A stretch of 64,000 bases of DNA from Halobacteriovorax marinus SJ (lineage in GTDB: Bacteria > Bdellovibrionota > Bacteriovoracia > Bacteriovoracales > Bacteriovoracaceae). The stretch is taken from positions 2,108,001 to 2,172,000 of the forward strand of contig NC_016620.1 in assembly GCF_000210915.2 (NCBI RefSeq), read 5' to 3'. The notes beneath the pieces were generated by a model. The model was given only the letters and a program-made list of their open reading frames with translations. It had not been told where the DNA came from and did not search any database. Shown here piece by piece: positions 25,606 to 33,832 of the stretch. The position numbers and the translations under genes are program-made. Positions within the stretch are counted from its first letter, which is position 1; each line of letters begins with the position of its first letter.

Positions 25606-27201
25606 TCAGTAAATATCGTCTTCGTTCAACTCTTGAAAAGCGTCGCTTAAGTGCTCAATGATTGAAGTTGCTGTCATGGCCCTAACACCGTATTTCTTGG
25701 CCGCTATTTTACCTGCCACAGTGTGAGCTCCAACTCCAAGACATATTGCTTGATAGAGCATTGTCTTATCCATGAAGATTCCACTTTGATTTCGGTCTAA
25801 TGGATTTTGAGCGAGCAGCCCCCCTAAAATTCCGGCGAGAACATCACCTGAACCACCAGTGGCCATCCCATCATTTGGATAATAATTGATAAAGACATTA
25901 CCATTTGGAAAGCCAAGAAAAGAACATGGTCCCTTCATAATAAAACAAGAATTTGTTCTATCAACGACTTCCTTTAAGTAATCAATAGGTCTTTGTAGAA
26001 CTTCATCAACGCTGGCTCCAGTGAATTTTGCAAACTCACCCATATGAGGAGTGAAGATTGTTGGATACTTTCTCGTATGGAGAAGTTCTGAATCTTTACT
26101 TAAATCAAGAACCTTAATAGCGTCTGCATCGACAACAACTGGTCCAGCAAATTGGCTTAAGAGTTCGATGACAATATCTCTAGATGTTTCATTCACACCT
26201 AGTCCAGGACCAATTACAACAGCGTCGTAGCGGTCCAATTCATTTATAATACTTTCCTTATCTTTAGCACTTGAAGGAATCAGACCAGTCATCACCTCTG
26301 GAAGAGATCTTCCAGTAAGCTCATAGTAACTCTCTTTCCAAGTAGCAGCAGTCACAAGACCTGTTCCCACTTTTAGCGCACCATTAGAGGCCATTATACA
26401 GGCTCCTGTAAGCCCTGGAGAACCACCTACTACAAGAGTGTGACCAAAAGTATTCTTGTGAGCAAATTTATTTCTAGCTCCAAAAGTGTGACCAATAACA
26501 TCTGAAGTTAAGAGAGCTTTATCTCCTCCAGAGATTAAGGCCTTTGGAAAACCAACGTCTAACGTTAGAACTTGTCCTGAGTGGCGGGCACCCTCATCAA
26601 TATAATGACCTGTTTTTGGTAGTCCGATAGCGAGAGTAAAGTCAGCAGAGATGGCCACAGAACTCTTCGCTCCAATATTTGCCGTAATTCCCGAAGGAAT
26701 ATCAACAGCGATAGTAATACTCTTAGAGTTATTTACACAGTTGAATAATTCAAAGAGGTACTGAGAAAGAGGTAATTTAAATCCCGTTCCAAGAACTGCA
26801 TCAATAACTACATAGCTATCTTGAGTCTCTTCAAAATAACTTTGAACCTGATTGATATTTTTTACTTCGTTAATACGTACACCGTAAGATTTAGCGAGGT
26901 GAACTTGTTTTTGTTGCTCTTCACTAGATTGATCGTCGTCAGGAAAGAGAATAAAAGCTCTCACACGATGACCACGGTTAACTAAATTTCTAGATATGGC
27001 CAAACCGTCGGCAGCGTTATTTCCTCTACCTACAAGTAGAACGATTTCCCCAACATAGTCTAATTCTTCTAAGATTGAATCTTCAATAAAGTCAGCACCT
27101 CTAGTACCAACATTTTCAATAATAAGAGACTCAGTAAAACCATATTCTTCGATGGCTACCTTCTCAATTTCTTTCATCTCATTAATATCAACAACTCTCA
27201 T
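25606..27201 (-). CDS. nnr: Bifunctional NAD(P)H-hydrate epimerase/dehydratase
   Basis: 531 residues. The N-terminal YjeF_N domain (about 1-220) has LLVGRGNNAADGLAISRNL and VVIDAVLGTGFKLPLS. The C-terminal carbohydrate-kinase-like dehydratase domain (about 235-525) has HTLVVGGSPGLTGA, VIGPGLGVNE and GGSGDVLAGILGGLLAQ. Together they repair hydrated NADH and NADPH: the epimerase interconverts R and S forms and the dehydratase removes water at the expense of ADP or ATP. It sits between pdxJ and tsaE with three- and seven-base gaps. Confidence 0.95.
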   Translation of the reverse strand: MRVVDINEMKEIEKVAIEEYGFTESLIIENVGTRGADFIEDSILEELDYVGEIVLLVGRGNNAADGLAISRNLVNRGHRVRAFILFPDDDQSSEEQQKQVHLAKSYGVRINEVKNINQVQSYFEETQDSYVVIDAVLGTGFKLPLSQYLFELFNCVNNSKSITIAVDIPSGITANIGAKSSVAISADFTLAIGLPKTGHYIDEGARHSGQVLTLDVGFPKALISGGDKALLTSDVIGHTFGARNKFAHKNTFGHTLVVGGSPGLTGACIMASNGALKVGTGLVTAATWKESYYELTGRSLPEVMTGLIPSSAKDKESIINELDRYDAVVIGPGLGVNETSRDIVIELLSQFAGPVVVDADAIKVLDLSKDSELLHTRKYPTIFTPHMGEFAKFTGASVDEVLQRPIDYLKEVVDRTNSCFIMKGPCSFLGFPNGNVFINYYPNDGMATGGSGDVLAGILGGLLAQNPLDRNQSGIFMDKTMLYQAICLGVGAHTVAGKIAAKKYGVRAMTATSIIEHLSDAFQELNEDDIY

Positions 27202-27204
27202 AAT

Positions 27205-27969
27205 CTAATCCTTTAGAGTGTAGGGATATTCACTCATTGATGTAACCATATCTTTGACAACCTTTGAAAGTCCATCAAATACGGCCTGGCAAATAATCCA
27301 ATGCCCGATATTATATTCTTCAAATAAATTATTTTCTAATAATGGCAATAAGCTTTGAGAAGTAAGTCCATGACCTGCATGACATCCAATTTTCTTGCTT
27401 ACAAGGAAAATCTTAGCATCTTTGTACTGAGCTAAGAATTTCTCATAGTCTTCATCATTTAGATGCGCTCTAGCGTAGTCACCCGTATGAATTTCAACTG
27501 CGTCGATTGGCATTTCACTAGCAAGAGTCAATGTCTCTAAATCGGCCTCGAGAAAGAGAGAAATTTTAACTCCCTCTATTTTTGACTTTAAATACTTACA
27601 TGTAGAGAGAACTTTGTCGTAGTTAGACTTAGTCTTTAGATCAAGCCCTCCCTCAGTAGTCTTTTCTTCGCGCTTTTCAGGAACGAGGCAGATCCAAGAT
27701 GGTGCTGTAGCAACGGCTATCTCGACGATCTCATCATTACACCCCATTTCAAGGTTGAGAGGCTTTCCAAATTTCTTAGTCACTAAATGTACTGCTTCAA
27801 CATCAGTGTCTTGAATATGTCTTCTATCTTCGCGCAGATGAATAGTGATCTGATCAGCCCCATCTCTTAGCACAGTGCTGGCAGCATCGACGATACTTGG
27901 ATAGTTCTCGCCACGCGCCTGTCTCAAAGTTGCAACGTGATCAATATTAACACCTAATCTTGCTTTCAT
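27205..27969 (-). CDS. pdxJ: Pyridoxine 5'-phosphate synthase
   Basis: 254 residues, typical length. Conserved elements: RLGVNIDHVATLRQARG, ADQITIHLREDRRHIQD, NLEMG, VSLFLE-type strand and HAGHGLT near the C-terminus. PdxJ condenses 1-deoxy-D-xylulose 5-phosphate with 3-amino-2-oxopropyl phosphate to give pyridoxine 5'-phosphate in the DXP-dependent vitamin B6 pathway. Many PLP enzymes occur in this window (SpeA, cysteine desulfurase). It lies nine bases after glmM. Confidence 0.97.
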   Translation of the reverse strand: MKARLGVNIDHVATLRQARGENYPSIVDAASTVLRDGADQITIHLREDRRHIQDTDVEAVHLVTKKFGKPLNLEMGCNDEIVEIAVATAPSWICLVPEKREEKTTEGGLDLKTKSNYDKVLSTCKYLKSKIEGVKISLFLEADLETLTLASEMPIDAVEIHTGDYARAHLNDEDYEKFLAQYKDAKIFLVSKKIGCHAGHGLTSQSLLPLLENNLFEEYNIGHWIICQAVFDGLSKVVKDMVTSMSEYPYTLKD

Positions 27970-27978
27970 TATAGCTCC

Positions 27979-29343
27979 CTAGCTACCAATTTCTTTTGAA
28001 AGAGTTTTTACTAAATTCTCACAAATTGTATGCACATCTTCCAGCTTCTCTCCCTCGACCATCACTCTGGCCAAAGGCTCTGTTCCCGAGTAGCGAACAA
28101 GAACTCTCCCCTTGTCGCCAAGTTTCTTTTCAGCTGCTTTTAATTCTTTTTGAAAGACAGGAATTTCCTTAAAAGGAACCTTTTCCTTAACTACTTTATT
28201 CATAAGTAATTGAGGGTAGAGACTTACCTCTCTCACTAAATCTCTAATCGACTTATCATAGAACTTCATTGCCTCAATGGCCTTTAGGGCCGCAAGGCAA
28301 CCATCACCAGTTGTTGCGTACTCACCAAAGATAACGTGTCCAGAAGGCTCGCCTCCTAGAATGCACTTGTGATCGCGCATATACTCTACAATATAGCGGT
28401 CTCCTACTTTAGTGCGGTGAAATTTTAATCCTAGAGATTTAATATAATTTTCTAGTCCTAAATTAGACATAACAGTTCCAACGACCGTGTCACCTTTTTT
28501 TAACTTTCCAGTATCCAGTAGAAATTTAGCGAAGAGACCAATCAGAGCATCACCGTTAACGACTTCTCCCTCATGATCAATCACAGTCAATCTATCAGCA
28601 TCACCATCAAGGCAGATACCAATATCGGCACGATATTTCTTTACGTGATCACAAGCTAGTTCTGGATGAAGTGAGCCACAATTGGAATTAATATTTTGTC
28701 CGTTGGGATTAACCCCAAGTGAAATCACTTCAGCACCAAGTTCGTCAAACATCATTGGAGCAACTTTATAACCTGCTCCATTGGCGCAATCTAGAACCAC
28801 GCGCATATTATCTAGCTTACAGCTATTATCTAGAGTTGATTTTACATTAACTAAGTAGCGCCCAAAGACTTCTTTAAGCCTTTTTGCATTTCCTAATTCA
28901 CCACCAATTTTAACAGGCATTAATTGAAGATTTAAAACTAACTCTTCAAGTTCTAGCTCTACTTCATCAGGAAGTTTATTACCTACAGAATCAAAGATTT
29001 TAATTCCGTTATCAGAGTAAGCATTGTGAGAAGCACTGATCATAACACCAGCATCAGCACGCATAGACTCAGTTACAAAGGCAACACCTGGAGTTGGTAA
29101 TGGTCCAGTGAGGATAACTTCTCCACCCTGTGAACAAACACCGGCCGCGAAGGCCTGCTCGAACATATAACAACTTAATCTAGTATCTTTACCCACGATG
29201 ATAAGTGGTTTCTTTCTCTTAGTGTGGCCTTGAAAATAATGAGTCACTGCTCTTCCAAGGGCGGTAGCAATTTCTGGTGTCATTGGATAGATATTGGCCT
29301 TTCCACGAATTCCATCTGTCCCAAAAAGTTTTCTCTCTGACAT
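27979..29343 (-). CDS. glmM: Phosphoglucosamine mutase
   Basis: 454 residues. KLFGTDGIRGKAN at the start, the catalytic serine loop VMISASHNAYSDNGIK (phospho-Ser105), the metal loop DGDADRLTVIDHEG, the sugar-binding loop GGEPSGHVIF and the C-terminal phosphate loop RYSGTEPLARVM. It converts glucosamine 6-phosphate to glucosamine 1-phosphate for UDP-GlcNAc, hence peptidoglycan and LPS. Directly downstream of cdaA-cdaR; in Firmicutes GlmM binds and restrains the diadenylate cyclase, so the same control may apply. Confidence 0.97.
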   Translation of the reverse strand: MSERKLFGTDGIRGKANIYPMTPEIATALGRAVTHYFQGHTKRKKPLIIVGKDTRLSCYMFEQAFAAGVCSQGGEVILTGPLPTPGVAFVTESMRADAGVMISASHNAYSDNGIKIFDSVGNKLPDEVELELEELVLNLQLMPVKIGGELGNAKRLKEVFGRYLVNVKSTLDNSCKLDNMRVVLDCANGAGYKVAPMMFDELGAEVISLGVNPNGQNINSNCGSLHPELACDHVKKYRADIGICLDGDADRLTVIDHEGEVVNGDALIGLFAKFLLDTGKLKKGDTVVGTVMSNLGLENYIKSLGLKFHRTKVGDRYIVEYMRDHKCILGGEPSGHVIFGEYATTGDGCLAALKAIEAMKFYDKSIRDLVREVSLYPQLLMNKVVKEKVPFKEIPVFQKELKAAEKKLGDKGRVLVRYSGTEPLARVMVEGEKLEDVHTICENLVKTLSKEIGS

Positions 29344-29402
29344 ACTTTCCTCTTAATTCAACACTCTGGTGTGATTAAATATATTTTGGAGATAAATCCA
29401 TA

Positions 29403-30329
29403 TTATCGATTGCTTACATTAATAGATTGGGGGTTGATTTGCAAAAGATGAATGCCTTCAGGCAGCTTTGCACGCAACTTAACACTATGCACCCCTCGCT
29501 CATCTGGCACATCGGCAATGACCTGCACACTTGATGCTGTGAGACGTACGCCCTCAGGAGCGAGAACATCTAGAGAGACAAAGCGTGTCTTAGAGGAAAT
29601 TCGATTAGAACTAGATAGAAATCTAATCTTTACTTTCTTTAGAGTTAAGTTCGCTTTTCTTGGCTTAACGACATAGGCAAAATCCAATGGAGTGACTCGC
29701 TTGGATTCAATACGTGGATCAATATCACTGAGAGAAATTTTCAACTCTCCACTTCCCTCGAGTGTCGTCAAATCTATGGGGGCCGTTGTTACACGAGAGA
29801 TTTTTCTCATGACCTCTATGGGCCCGGAGATAAGAACTTCAGATGGTTCGATCTTTGTCTCCATTAATTTTAAATCACTAGGTAAGGCCCCAACCAGATT
29901 CACTTTAACAGGAACATTTTTTCGAATTTCCTTCTGTAATTCAACTTTGAATTTATCCGGTTTTACATCTATGACCTGTATACCAAATGGAACGGGAATA
30001 TCCTCTGGAGAGAGAAAGATATTGAAGCCACCCTTTTTTTGATAAGGATAATTTTGAAGCTTTAAATATACACTCTCTTCTCGCTCAACCATCGTTCTAA
30101 TAAAGGCCCTAGAACCTTTTATTTTAACACTTAATTTCTCTGGCGTTAGATTAGAAACACTAAGGCCTTTGGGTGAAACTAAGTGAAGAGTCATATTATG
30201 TGTAACCTCTTGAGGTTCAGAGTTTAGAACGTAGAACCAAATAACAACTGCAAAAAGAGCACTTACAACTTTTAAGAGGTGTCTTGAATATTCGTGATTC
30301 TTTTTTAAAACCTTTTGCCAGCCTTTCAT
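29403..30329 (-). CDS. cdaR: YbbR-domain regulator of diadenylate cyclase
   Basis: 308 residues: short cytoplasmic start, one transmembrane helix (about 19-36, LLKVVSALFAVVIWFYVL) and three or so YbbR repeats outside the membrane (LHLVSPKGLSVSNLTPEKLSV; KVNLVGALPSDLKL; RFLSSSNRISSKTRFVSLDV). The conserved order cdaA-cdaR-glmM gives the assignment; CdaR modulates CdaA from the periplasmic side. One base separates it from cdaA. Confidence 0.9.
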   Translation of the reverse strand: MKGWQKVLKKNHEYSRHLLKVVSALFAVVIWFYVLNSEPQEVTHNMTLHLVSPKGLSVSNLTPEKLSVKIKGSRAFIRTMVEREESVYLKLQNYPYQKKGGFNIFLSPEDIPVPFGIQVIDVKPDKFKVELQKEIRKNVPVKVNLVGALPSDLKLMETKIEPSEVLISGPIEVMRKISRVTTAPIDLTTLEGSGELKISLSDIDPRIESKRVTPLDFAYVVKPRKANLTLKKVKIRFLSSSNRISSKTRFVSLDVLAPEGVRLTASSVQVIADVPDERGVHSVKLRAKLPEGIHLLQINPQSINVSNR

Positions 30330-30330
30330 T

Positions 30331-31137
30331 CTAGTCCTTCAACTTTATAGGTTTTAACTTCTCATCCAACTTCTCATTGGACCAAACGTGCTTGAGGTAT
30401 TGACGCAATTGATTTTCATTTCCACAAGAATAGAATGTTCCATCAATACAGAGATTAATTCTTCCTGTCTCTTCACTCACTGTCACAACTATGGCATCAG
30501 AGATTTCAGATATCCCTAGTGCTGCTCTATGACGAGTCCCAAGGTGGCGATCAATTTCAATATTATTTGAAAGCGGAAGAAAACATCCCGCCGCTGCAAT
30601 CTTTCCATCTTGAATTAAAATGGCACCGTCGTGAAGTGGAGATGATGGTTGAAAGAGTGAATAGATTAAGTCGGAGTGTATCTCTGCACCTAATCTTGTC
30701 CCAGTTCCAACTATATTTTCAAGTCCATGCCTTCTTTCAAAAACAATGAGGGCACCAATCTGCTCTCGACTTAAAACACCTGCCGCCTCTACGACTTCTT
30801 CAATTTCTAGATACTCAGATTTATTATTGAAGATTCCAAAAACTTTTCTTCCTGTCCCCACATTGGCAAGGGCCGAACGCAATTGATCTTGAAAGAGAAT
30901 AATAAAAATAATCACAAAGTAATCAAAGAAGTGAGTAAGAATCCAATTCAGTGAATAAAGCTTATAATAAAGGGATACACCATAGAGTCCAAGAACGAGA
31001 ACCAGACCAAGCATAACTTGTAGGGCCCGTGTCCCCTGCACGATTCTTAGAATTTGATAAAGAATAATAGATACTATTGCAATATCCATTACATCTTTAA
31101 TACCAATCTGTTGGTAGAGAATTTCAATAATTCCCAA
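30331..31137 (-). CDS. cdaA: Diadenylate cyclase CdaA
   Basis: 268 residues: three N-terminal transmembrane helices (about 15-85) and a DAC domain with the catalytic DGA (Asp170-Ala172 in SSPLHDGAILIQDG) and RHR (202-204 in LGTRHRAALGIS) motifs. It condenses two ATP to c-di-AMP. First gene of a six-gene operon (cdaA-cdaR-glmM-pdxJ-nnr-tsaE). c-di-AMP usually governs potassium and osmotic balance and cell-wall stability; it is less widespread in Gram-negative bacteria than in Firmicutes, so its presence is informative. Confidence 0.96.
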   Translation of the reverse strand: MGIIEILYQQIGIKDVMDIAIVSIILYQILRIVQGTRALQVMLGLVLVLGLYGVSLYYKLYSLNWILTHFFDYFVIIFIILFQDQLRSALANVGTGRKVFGIFNNKSEYLEIEEVVEAAGVLSREQIGALIVFERRHGLENIVGTGTRLGAEIHSDLIYSLFQPSSPLHDGAILIQDGKIAAAGCFLPLSNNIEIDRHLGTRHRAALGISEISDAIVVTVSEETGRINLCIDGTFYSCGNENQLRQYLKHVWSNEKLDEKLKPIKLKD

Positions 31138-31228
31138 AGGGGCTCCAATTTTAAATTACTATAATCAACTATCGACATTTTGCGACTAAATATTGAGAAT
31201 ATTGTGATAAATTAACTAAAGGAAGGCA

Positions 31229-31648
31229 ATTGAATTATTCAACAATCAAGTTAAACACTCGTGGGAGAGATTCTACAATATCACTGATGAAGTCCAAAAA
31301 GAGCTTTTAAAGCTCAATTCTAAGAATGAAAGCGGCATCGCTTATCTCTTTATCACTCATACAAGCTGTGGACTAACAATTAATGAATCCTACGACCCGA
31401 GTGCTAGAGAGGACCTTGAGAGTTTCCTAGATCATATTGCTCCTAGAAATCTTCCTTTTATAAAGCACACAGACGAAGGTGAAGATGACTCTCCCTCTCA
31501 CATGAAAACAATGCTCGTAAATCAAAGTATGTCATTTATTGTTGATAGAGGGGAACTTATTCTTGGAACTTGGCAAGGGATCTATCTCTGTGAATTTAGA
31601 GATAGTCCCAAGCAAAGAAATATTTTGATAAAATTTGTGGCCGATTAA
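31229..31648 (+). CDS. yjbQ: YjbQ/UPF0047 family protein with ATT start codon
   Basis: An uninterrupted 139-codon frame encodes a full YjbQ protein: HSWERFYNITDEV near the start, ITHTSCGLTINESYDP, IKHTDEGEDDSPSHM and LGTWQGIYLCEFRDS near the end. No ATG, GTG, TTG or CTG exists before the conserved region. Between the in-frame stop at 31217-31219 and the first conserved residues the only start-like codon is ATT at 31229, five bases after AAGGA. Family members bind metal through conserved His; some have thiamine phosphate synthase activity in vitro and their physiological role is unclear. It is divergent from cdaA and convergent with the AAA+ regulator, sharing TTAA at the stops. Confidence 0.85.
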   Translation: MELFNNQVKHSWERFYNITDEVQKELLKLNSKNESGIAYLFITHTSCGLTINESYDPSAREDLESFLDHIAPRNLPFIKHTDEGEDDSPSHMKTMLVNQSMSFIVDRGELILGTWQGIYLCEFRDSPKQRNILIKFVAD

Positions 31649-33585
31649 GCTGCTTTCTTTTCTTCTGTAACTGTCTCCTCTTGAATTCCCTCAAGGACGT
31701 TACTAGATTGAAGAAGTTTCTTTCTTAAGGCCTCTCTAGAGATTCCCATCTCTTTTGCGGCCTTAGACTTATTGCCATTATTTCTCTTAATTTCGGCCAT
31801 GATCATCTCTCTTTCAATGAGGGCCACTCTATCTTTAAGAGGAAGTTTATAATCAGCAACATGAGGTACATTGCCAAACATTCTTCTCTTACTACCTGTA
31901 TCTAGTAATGGAGAAGCATTATTTTCTAGGGCAACCTCTGTAATAATATGGGCCTTTGGATTGTAAAGTACTGCGCGCTCAACACACTTCTTAACTTCAG
32001 CAACGTTTCCAGGCCAATCGTAGTCTTTTAATTTATCAAGGGCCTTCGGAGAGAAGTTCTTAAGCAGAAGACCTTGTTTCTTACACTCTACTTTTAAGAA
32101 GAAATCTACGAGTAAATCAACGTCTTCGATTCTTCTTCTAAGAGGTTCCATATAAATATATGCACTCGATAGATACTCATAAAGATCTCTATCAAACTCT
32201 CCCTTATCGACTAGCTCTGCGAGATCCTTCGTAGAAGTGGCGATCACGCGGGCATCGATAGACATAAATGTCCCAGGAATTTTTCTCTCGTTAAATACAC
32301 TCATTAACTTTCTCTGCTCTTTAATAGAGAGAGAACAAATATCGTGAAGAACAACTGTTCCACCCTTTACTTTGGCAAAGACATTCTTATCCTCTGCTCC
32401 CCAGAGTTCTTCATAGAGATTATCTCTAATAGGCTCTTCACAGCGAATCATTTCAAATCCCTTTAGTCCTCTACATCCTTCGTGGTGAAGAATTTTAGCA
32501 AAGAGAGTTTTCCCCACACCTTTTTCACCATGAACAAGCAGAGGTGAATCTAGATCTTTTGTTTTTATGATGGCACTTCTAAGAGAGGCCACATGAGGCG
32601 TCTTACCAATGAGAGCATGCTTTCTATCAAACGGAGTCGAAAATCTTCTGATCTGACTAGACTCAGACATTGGATTATAGTTATGAAATACTGAAGAGAA
32701 AACAAGTGCGAGAACTTTCATCGTCTTCTCATCTTCAACAGTAAATCTGTCTTCATTTCTCTTATTGAGAATTTGAATAACACCTATAATTTTATCTTCA
32801 CGGTTATGGATTGGATGACAAATGATTGACTTTGTCTCATAACCAAACTGTAAATCGAATTGATCGTTGAATCGGCTCTTATCATCTTGAATATCAATAT
32901 TAAGAGCAACACCAGTAGTAAAAACTGATCCAGCAATTCCTAATCTATAATCAAATTTTAATTTATCTTTATCTACACCGAGTGCTCCAACCGCCTCAAG
33001 TTCATTACTCTCAGGATTGATCAAAAAGATTGATGCTCTCTGCGCATTTAGAATACGGATAACTTCTTCTAGCATTGTATCTAAGAAGCCTTCTTTGTCT
33101 CCAAAGAAAGTAATATCTTTAAATAGTGATAGTAGTAGAGAGAACATTTCAAAACCATCACTGGCCTTAGTGTACTTCTCTTTAAGAGCTGAATCGATGA
33201 GGCACTCTTTTAATCTATCTGTAGAAAAGCTCATTACATATTGCTGTAAGAACTTACTCAGTTCGCGGTCCGCCTCTAGCTCAATTCCATAAATAATATG
33301 TTCATCTTCGATTGAATCTGAAAAGGCCCTAACTACAGTTCCTGTAATATCCAAATGATGACGCTTGAATTGCATTGAAATTGTAAGCTCGTCACCTACA
33401 CTAATTCTCTGCCTGGTAGAAAAACCAAGACCCGTCACACTAATGTCGATAAGTTTGGCGTCATCGATATACTTTCTCTTACCTAACTCATCTTCTTCCT
33501 CAACCAGGAATCTTAAATCATCAGCGTCCTCTACCGGAATTCTAAATGATTGGTAGAATTTAAACTCTGAAAAGCTAGCAAGCAT
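31645..33585 (-). CDS. PilZ-GAF-AAA+ regulator, degenerate sigma54-activator type
   Basis: 646 residues. Domains: PilZ-like (about 10-118, with LIDISVTGLGF as the D/NxSxxG part), GAF (about 160-305), AAA+ (about 325-545) and a Fis-type helix-turn-helix (about 588-626, GNKSKAAKEMGISREALRKKLL). Walker A is intact (GEKGVGKT, 353-360). The sigma54-contact GAFTGA loop is missing: ELWGAEDKNVF runs straight into VKGGTVVLHDI. Walker B reads LHD where LDE is usual, the FRxDLYYRL segment reads FDRDLYEYL, and the WPGNVREL Arg is Ala. It probably regulates transcription without opening sigma54 promoters. c-di-GMP binding by the PilZ part is possible; the RxxxR motif is not clear. Confidence 0.88.
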   Translation of the reverse strand: MLASFSEFKFYQSFRIPVEDADDLRFLVEEEDELGKRKYIDDAKLIDISVTGLGFSTRQRISVGDELTISMQFKRHHLDITGTVVRAFSDSIEDEHIIYGIELEADRELSKFLQQYVMSFSTDRLKECLIDSALKEKYTKASDGFEMFSLLLSLFKDITFFGDKEGFLDTMLEEVIRILNAQRASIFLINPESNELEAVGALGVDKDKLKFDYRLGIAGSVFTTGVALNIDIQDDKSRFNDQFDLQFGYETKSIICHPIHNREDKIIGVIQILNKRNEDRFTVEDEKTMKVLALVFSSVFHNYNPMSESSQIRRFSTPFDRKHALIGKTPHVASLRSAIIKTKDLDSPLLVHGEKGVGKTLFAKILHHEGCRGLKGFEMIRCEEPIRDNLYEELWGAEDKNVFAKVKGGTVVLHDICSLSIKEQRKLMSVFNERKIPGTFMSIDARVIATSTKDLAELVDKGEFDRDLYEYLSSAYIYMEPLRRRIEDVDLLVDFFLKVECKKQGLLLKNFSPKALDKLKDYDWPGNVAEVKKCVERAVLYNPKAHIITEVALENNASPLLDTGSKRRMFGNVPHVADYKLPLKDRVALIEREMIMAEIKRNNGNKSKAAKEMGISREALRKKLLQSSNVLEGIQEETVTEEKKAA

Positions 33586-33637
33586 AATATCTCCTAATGG
33601 ATGTCTAATCCTCTTGGATTACGTGAATTATCTCTAA

Positions 33638-33655
33638 CTATTTCGGAAAATAGAG
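33638..33655. promoter_or_regulatory. Putative operator, copy 1
   Basis: CTATTTCGGAAAATAGAG, a short palindrome (CTATT, six bases, AATAG), repeated with one substitution pattern at 33740-33757. It lies in the 247-base divergent region between the AAA+ regulator and the AdoMet decarboxylase, 53 bases upstream of the regulator's start. Confidence 0.45.
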
Positions 33656-33737
33656 GAAAATACTTAAGCAATATGCCTAAAAATTGTGGCAATATTCGTA
33701 ATTTCAATAAATTAGCATAGATAAATGCTCTTTTTTA

Positions 33738-33757
33738 CTCTATTCGGGAAAATAGAG
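33738..33757. promoter_or_regulatory. Putative operator, copy 2
   Basis: CTCTATTCGGGAAAATAGAG forms a 7-bp inverted repeat (CTCTATT/AATAGAG) around CGGGAA and repeats the sequence at 33638-33655 about 102 bases away. It is about 75 bases upstream of the decarboxylase start. Paired sites suggest one regulator controls both divergent genes; the Fis-type HTH protein encoded next door is a candidate. Confidence 0.45.
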
Positions 33758-33832
33758 TTACGAAAATATCTAAAAAATGATATTTAGGGCCTTATATATA
33801 TATTTGATTTTTTTACATTTAAGGAGTGGGCC

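Noticed and set aside
29452-30042. Two plus-strand ORFs opposite cdaR
   Set aside because: They mirror the codons of a well conserved YbbR protein on the other strand and have no ribosome site; shadows.
31229-31648. YjbQ as a frameshifted pseudogene
   Set aside because: The frame is unbroken through all conserved blocks to a normal stop; only the start codon is unusual.
33683-33710. Sigma54 promoter (TGGC...) between the AAA+ gene and the decarboxylase
   Set aside because: TGGC occurs near 33688 but the GC/TGC element at the required spacing is absent.
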